DNA of 64,000 nucleotides from Rhinopithecus roxellana (taxonomy: Eukaryota; Chordata; Mammalia; Primates; Cercopithecidae): the NCBI RefSeq assembly GCF_007565055.1, contig NC_044568.1:36359156-36423155 (forward strand), in the 5' to 3' direction. Below are positions 58,299 to 64,000 of this stretch, piece by piece. A program made the translations under genes and the position numbers. A model generated the notes under the pieces. That model worked only from the letters and a program-made list of their open reading frames with translations, searched no databases and had not been told where the DNA came from. Numbering within the stretch: the stretch's first letter is position 1; every line of letters starts with the position of its first letter.

Positions 58299-60740
58299 AT
58301 GGAGAGCAGATATAAGAAAGTCTGGCTGTTGTCAACTGACTGAGTCATTTTTGTGTGTGTGTGTGTAAGATGGTTGAATGCCTCTTCTGTAGTGGATGCA
58401 TGCTAGTGGAGCATAGCATATAATATAATTATGTCTCTCTTTATGTTCATTCATATATGCCATCCCCATCCCTCTGCATCAGACTTCTTCATTCCTTCTC
58501 TTCCAATTTTTCTCCTTCCTGAGTTCTAACAAATCTTCTAAGCCATTCACCCTTATTCATGAATCTATATGTATTCTAACTCTAGACTATTCAGGTCACA
58601 CAGAGTGGATGACCACGTGCCCTATGCAAATGTCTAACCCTTGGGAAGATTTTCCCTCATCTTTCTAGGCTGCCCTAAGACTCTAGGGCAACTGTTTTCC
58701 ATTGTTGGCTTATACCCACATTGTGAGTTGACACCTGTCAATTGGTCATAGGCATATCCTATGTGGCCATAGCTATGAATTTAGGGAACTATTCAGAGAA
58801 TGTAAAATGGGGAAGAGGGATCTAGGTTCTGTGCTTGTAAAGCTCACTTGTGCTTTATCATCCTGCTTGGACCTGTTCTCAGAGGCACTGCTTCTACCTT
58901 ACTGTGATTCACAGATAGAATGAATTTGCTCTGGAATCCTAAGGGTCTACATTGTGATTCCCCCAATGGGTCTTTCCTTTAAGTTCCTTTTATATCTTAT
59001 GTCAGTACTGACACTTTGTATACAATAAGGCCTGACAGAAGAAAGAGTCCAAGGTGCAGGGTCGTGATACTGACCTACTGAAGAGTTTTACTTGCACCAG
59101 ACCCAACTATAATAAAATGTATCTGTCTTTATAATCACCTAGTATATGATTTTAAGTAGTCTCCCTAGGTATGAAATAAGCTATTCCAGAGACTTACAAG
59201 GCTTTAAAACATTGAGTTTTTTTTTCTTTATGAAGGAAGAAGCAAGGTGCAATAAGTTTTCCCTTTCTTTGGAGAGGACGCCCAAGCATTCTCCAGATCA
59301 TTAGACATCTAATATTTTAATGCAGTAGAATCCCCAGTGTTCATAGGCTTTATCTCTCGCTCATTGGAGAGCATATGCCTTGTCAAAGCCTCCACTGTAC
59401 TAGCCATTCCTTGCTTTCTGGTCTGATTTGCATTATATAATTGCTATACGTGTTCAATGCATTGTTTTATAGGGTGCATAGTTAAATGTGGACCCTTTGG
59501 ACTTCATTATAATGAAGGTTAAGGCAGTTAACTTAATCAATATGTAAATGGACACTGTTCATTTCAAGTGAATACAAACTTTCTGATCCATTTTCCTGAT
59601 CAAGATAAACGTCACGTTTTTCCAAATCATTGACTACATGCCATGTACCTGAAGTCATATTAATCTGCTCTAGGAAAAATACTACAACGTTAGCTATGGT
59701 TGCAGTTGTGGCTACTACTTCCATGCAGTGTGTTAGTCCACGTCATTTTCTAATGGTTTTGTAGAGACCAGGCTGGTGATCTATATGGAGATACGATAGG
59801 AGAGGATACATCTCTCCCTCATCCATGAGGGTTTTAAGGACGGCCCTAATTTCTACTCCTGCTCCATAGAATACATCATTTCAACTCTTCAGTCTTGATT
59901 GAGAATGGGGCTGTTTTAGGGGCATCCACTTGGGTTTCCCCACTATGGTATCTTTCACCATCCCTCCAAGAAAACAATGTAGTGGATGTACCAATGACAA
60001 ACTATGTGTATATTCTAATGATACCCTTAAGAACCAGAGACATGCCCAATGAGTAGGTGTGTGGACCCACTAGACCCTCTAGATGCACACCTTAGCCAGA
60101 AGTCTGTTTTCAGTTCTTCATAATGCCCTGATCAATTAGGTGAAACATGATGCTGCTCCATATATCCAGGTAGCAATGTCATTTTGAGCCCTTTGTTCAA
60201 TAACCCTTAAAATACTAGATAATTCTCTTTCCCTAGTCTATAAGTAGCTAAAAAAATAGCAGCAGATCCCTTAGTGGAAGGAATGCTGGAATTACTAACA
60301 TGTACCTTTCCTGCAGGGTACTTCCTCACATATACCTGGCCCTTTTGTTAAGTTAGTTCCATATTCAAAAACTGGCTCAGCTATAGACACTAGGAAAGAT
60401 GCGCATTTTCAGTGGAGTAACTGCTTTCATTCTTCTGATCCATCCTTGACAATTTTTTGGTTACAACCATAATGGCTGTCATCTGTGTTGCTCCTAGGGG
60501 CATCATGTTCTATTAACCAGGTTTGTAATTCTGTATGAATCAGTCTTCCTCCCTGGATGCTAACAACTGCCTTGCTACTCATTATAGTAATTAAGTGGAC
60601 CTATTCTGCTTAGGGATCCTATCCTATCTTTTCTCTTGGTATCACTGGACCCAGTTCTGTAATGGAGAACTATCCTAGCCTGCAGAGGAGAAATAATTAG
60701 TGATGCTTGTGACCCTTTTGCTTCGGTAAGTCAAACAAGT
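58299..60740 (-). mobile_element. Class III ERV internal remnant, pol to gag side
   Basis: 'catgaatctatatgtattct', 'cacacagagtggatgaccac' and 'cccttgggaagattttccct' correspond to the complement of the RNase H part of ERV-L type pol, upstream in pol of the integrase part seen at 57.3-57.8 kb; order and strand agree. From 59.4 to 60.7 kb the sequence is more diverged and presumably covers the rest of pol and gag. No long frame survives, and no flanking LTR pair was identified. Confidence 0.52.
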
Positions 60741-60950
60741 TTCAAGCCCTTGTAAGAGCCTTTTATTTTTACTCAAAATGGAAATCTTCCTGATTAATAT
60801 TCAATTATATCTCTGCAACATATGCATACATACATGCACATATACATATACAAGTACCACCCCTCCTTCCTTGCACATACTTTTTTGAAATATTCCATGG
60901 AATATTTTAAGCCCAGTAGAAAGTGATCACTACACATTTTAAGAACTGTC

Positions 60951-60953
<3 letters not shown>

Positions 60954-61000
<47 letters not shown>
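60954..61000. repeat. (TA)n microsatellite
   Basis: Pure TA run of about 23 units, prone to hairpin formation. Confidence 0.97.
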
Positions 61001-61007
<7 letters not shown>

Positions 61008-61129
61008 GAGTCATAATATTAGAAATTAGAAACTGTATAGAAATCCAATATAAGAGACAAATGGGTGAAAAGATAGATGATAGACATAGTTTTGCAATGC
61101 TAAATATGAAGACAATAATAATATAAAAC

Positions 61130-61250
61130 TTGGTGATGGATTGGAGCTATATAGAGAAGCCTGAACTTTAAGTGACAGGAGCCACTGAAAGGTTTTAAGC
61201 AGGGAGGAGATACATTCCATTTGTACTTTAGAATAAAGTAGGATGGGGTG
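61130..61250 (-). mobile_element. Possible L2 fragment
   Basis: 'gagccactgaaaggttttaa' and 'gcagggaggagatacattcc' resemble the complement of L2 ('ttggagggttttaagcaggg' type). Confidence 0.5.
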
Positions 61251-62259
61251 AGGGAGTAAGAGGTATGGAAATGAGAGATGGTAAAGCTTTGGACCACTGC
61301 CTCCCACTCTGAAATTTATTCTTCATTGATAAGTGGGGCATGACTTACCAAAGTATTGAAAGCTTTGAAAAGGTTTCAGCCACATTTGGACTCCATTATA
61401 AACCAGAGGTGTGCTGGCAGCTGGTGTGTATAGGGAGGAGACTACTGGTACTGCTTCATTTAACAAGGTTTTAGTGATCATTAAAAGGTAGGTGTGGACA
61501 AAGCACATCTGCAAAGCTAATTGCACACATTGAGAATTTCAGGGGGATCATTTTAGCTGCACTTATCCTCACTTGAAAGTTGCTGTCTGCTAAATGGACA
61601 GAGTTTAAGCCATCACTTCCCATAGAGGTGTGGGGACTGGCTCATGAAAATTGAATAGACTAATGTAGGAAATAACTGCAAATTAATAAATAAATCTTGA
61701 TATTATGTAGATTGATATACTTATTTCAGACTCTTGAGGAAATGGGAAGAATTTTGGGGAGGGTGATTTTTAAAGAACTGTTTCAGCTGCTTGATTTAAT
61801 GGTCTATTTTTTGTGCTTAAAAGAAGAACAACTTCAGAGATCCATTTCCCTTTCAAGAGAAGGATTAAATAATCTTGAAGTAGTTGATGTGCAGTTTATG
61901 TTTGCATTTTTTATCTAATCAGCCAAACAAATATAATTAATTCAGACAGTTGTCTCTATGGCTTTGGCTCCTGGTAGGAGCTGTATCATTACAAATGCAA
62001 ATATGTTCCTAAAATAATGAGAATGTCATTATCACTCCTTATTCATTTACGTGGCCACAGAGAAAACTGAAATACCATCTATTATGGAAGTGACTTTTGT
62101 AAACTGTGCAGAGAACATTAGCTACTTTTCTTGAGCAGGACATGAGTCTGGCTGTGAATTTCTCTAGTGTCACCATGTCAATAGTGGGGCATGCACATCA
62201 GGGGTGTATTGTAATGAGATAGGCACCAGACCAAGCATTTTCTCTGGACTGGGGATTTT
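61251..62259. other. Repeat-poor block, no gene; possible conserved element
   Basis: No named repeat. The stretch 61690-62210 has many short TAAT/ATTA and octamer-like sites, including ATGCAAAT near 61997, and could be a regulatory element. The 73-codon frame at 61697-61918 has no recognised motif. Confidence 0.35.
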
Positions 62260-62440
62260 ATTTGACTTCTGCCTCAGTGTCCTGTAGGCCAATTTCTTAA
62301 CACTTCTGAGGTTTTATTCCTTAGTAGTCAAATGGACACTAAATCTATCTTCCCCGCCTCCTCAAAAGAATGTTGTGAGGATCACTTGAAACACCTAACA
62401 CCGTATTCTCATTTAAAGTATGATTGTTGCCAGTTACATA
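62260..62440 (+). mobile_element. MIR
   Basis: 'gccaatttcttaacacttct', 'gaatgttgtgaggatcactt' follow MIR core. Confidence 0.65.
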
Positions 62441-62769
62441 TCGGATTGTGCATATGTGTGCTTTATCTGTGAATTTTCGTTTTGGTATTCTTCCAATGCG
62501 CACAAGCTAATTTTTTGCTGCTCTCAATACAAAATTAGGAATAACTTTTTACAGTTCTTTCATTATGTTTCTAGGCTATGTCTAATTTCCCTCTTTAGAG
62601 TTTTCTTCCAGGTTTGTTGCTGCTTTTGTTCTTCCCCAATTATTTGGATGTTGATTGCTTCTAGGGAACATTCCCCCCTTCTTACAGGCACAATTAAGCC
62701 TTCCCTGGCACTATGGTCCGTGATATGCCTGTGACCATAAAGCCATAAAGCCACTGCAGATCATCTTTC
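62441..62769. other. No gene seen; unassigned DNA
   Basis: A 104-codon frame at 62420-62734 begins in the MIR and shows no recognised motif. Confidence 0.45.
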
Positions 62770-62965
62770 TTCTTCCTTCAAGGTCAAATGACAGTCTATA
62801 CAAACTGACACTGCTTGCACAGTTCTAGTCATACCAAGCTGAAATTTGTCTCACGCCTTCGCTGACATTGTTCCATGTTTTAATTGTTGGAAGCCTATGG
62901 TTTGCCTTATCCTAAATGATCTTTCTGCAGCATTTGACACAGCTCACTAGCTCCTACTTGTAGAA
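62770..62965 (+). mobile_element. Possible L2 fragment
   Basis: 'tttctgcagcatttgacaca' and 'gctcactagctcctacttgt' resemble L2 interior. Confidence 0.45.
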
Positions 62966-63198
62966 AACAACAGATCTGAAATCTTTGTTGTAAATATTGT
63001 TGTAAACACTGTTCGTTTTAAATATGCAATATGTAATTTGGGATTCCAGGTAGAATTAATCATTAATGATCATTGTTCTTTTTTCTCTTTAAAGCTCAGA
63101 ACATAATAATGTTGAGGAATTTCTGTTATTGTATTTTCATTTTGTTTCATTTTTGCTGTTATATTTCAGTTGGAACACAAACGAGGCTGCGGAGCAAC

Positions 63199-63490
63199 TT
63201 TTTTTTTTTTTGAGACGGAGTCTTGCTCTGTCGCCAGGCTGGAGTGCACTGGCGCGATCTTGACTCACTGCAACCTCCACCTCCTGGGTTCAAACGATTC
63301 TCCTGCCTCACCCTCCTGAGTAGCTAGCACTACAGGTGCACACCACCACGCCCAGCTAATTTTTGTATTTTTAGTAGTGACAGTGTTTCAGCATGTTGAC
63401 CAGGATATCGCTATCTCTTGACCTCATGATCTGCCCACCTCAGCCTCCCAAAGTGCTGAGATTACAGGCGTGAGTCACCACGCCTGGCAA
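63199..63490 (-). mobile_element. AluS
   Basis: Antisense Alu, diverged ('aatttttgtatttttagtag' intact, several mutated CpG). Short 8-bp target-site duplications GAGCAACT lie at 63192-63199 and 63491-63498. Confidence 0.92.
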
Positions 63491-63639
63491 GAGCAACTCT
63501 TTTTACGTGCAAAATTAGATCAAGAGTCCTAAAACTTATTTTTCATGTTTGACATGAAATATTAAGAGAGAAAGACCTATATAAGTTATGACTGTACAAT
63601 CAACTATGATTTAATATTAAGGAACGTGGAAAAGGGCTG

Positions 63640-63870
63640 AGAGGCAGTGTAATGTAGGTCTTAATAAAATATACTTTAGAATCAGATAAAACCCTATTTG
63701 ATTTCCTATTTCTGTACTTTCTAGCTCTGAATCCGTGGGTGAGTTGCATAATCATTTTAATTTTGTTTTCAATCAAATGGAAATAATAATTACTATTATG
63801 GATTAAGGTGAAAATTAAATAGAAAATGCTTATACAACCTTTAAGACAGCTCACTAGTAATAGTAGTGAA
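63640..63870 (+). mobile_element. MIR
   Basis: 'tagaatcagataaaacccta', 'gtgagttgcataatcatttt', 'aatcaaatggaaataataat', 'aaggtgaaaattaaatagaa' follow the full MIR. Confidence 0.78.
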
Positions 63871-64000
63871 AATGCTAAAAATAATTAAATTTTTACTTAA
63901 AAAATAATAAAACAGTAGTAAATATTCAAACTCAAACAAGCTCTCACAAGTCAATTATAATGGAAAGATATCAAAGAAGATCTGATCATAATGGGCACTA

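Noticed and set aside
1..64000. CRISPR arrays, tRNA or rRNA genes, prokaryotic operons
   Set aside because: The window is primate nuclear DNA; no spaced direct repeats of CRISPR type and no tRNA-like cloverleaf with box A and box B was noticed by eye.

Overview
This window is primate nuclear DNA, most likely from an Old World monkey (macaque, baboon or guenon group). It is AT-rich and packed with primate interspersed repeats: Alu, L1, THE1/MST/MLT1 LTRs, MADE1, MER30 and Tigger elements. Five AluY copies share variants I associate with the cercopithecid AluY lineage rather than human AluY: GAGATCCGGCCAC in the right arm, GGCTCAAGCCTG near the 5' end, and ACTAGCCGGGCGAGG in the middle. No host protein-coding gene, rRNA, tRNA or CRISPR array can be supported. 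Long open frames are short and fall mainly in repeats. The only frame with recognisable protein homology of any length is the 3' end of a dead L1 ORF2 at 28.9-29.4 kb. The window reads as intergenic or deep intronic DNA.

Layout. 0-9 kb: an L1 with a 5' inversion, then a cluster of five Alus in which two inverted AluY pairs are each separated by about 370 bp. 9-20 kb: old DNA transposons (MER30, a MER2-like element nested in a Tigger element), two MLT1 LTRs, one of them split by a MADE1 hairpin, and a 0.54-kb inverted duplication whose arms lie 3.65 kb apart; the second arm abuts a 1.9-kb L1. 20-27 kb: mostly single-copy sequence with many MIR fragments and two homeobox-motif-rich stretches that look like conserved noncoding elements. 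27-30 kb: an ERV1 solo LTR with visible CCAAT, TATA and AATAAA signals, and a 5'-truncated L1PA with perfect 16-bp target-site duplications. 30-42 kb: single-copy AT-rich DNA with scattered L1, MLT1, Tigger and Alu pieces, including an Alu inserted with an internal inversion. 42.5-46.3 kb: an L1 interrupted by an Alu and by an antisense L1. 46.9-48.4 kb: an L2 split by an L1 tail and an MST LTR. 48.7-51.6 kb: a TATA/CCAAT promoter-like segment, a 32-bp palindrome and a repeat-poor block. 51.6-55 kb: old L1, L2 and MIR pieces. 55-60.7 kb: a decayed class III (ERV-L-like) provirus interior on the minus strand, cut by an AluY and an MLT1 LTR. 60.8-64 kb: microsatellite, L2/MIR pieces and an AluS.

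No set of genes works together here. The functional candidates are regulatory: the promoter-like block at 48.7-48.85 kb, the ERV1 LTR promoter, the MADE1 hairpin and the candidate conserved blocks near 20.4, 22.1, 50-51 and 61.9 kb. Repeat family names come from remembered consensus sequences; where the exact subfamily is unsure only the class is given.
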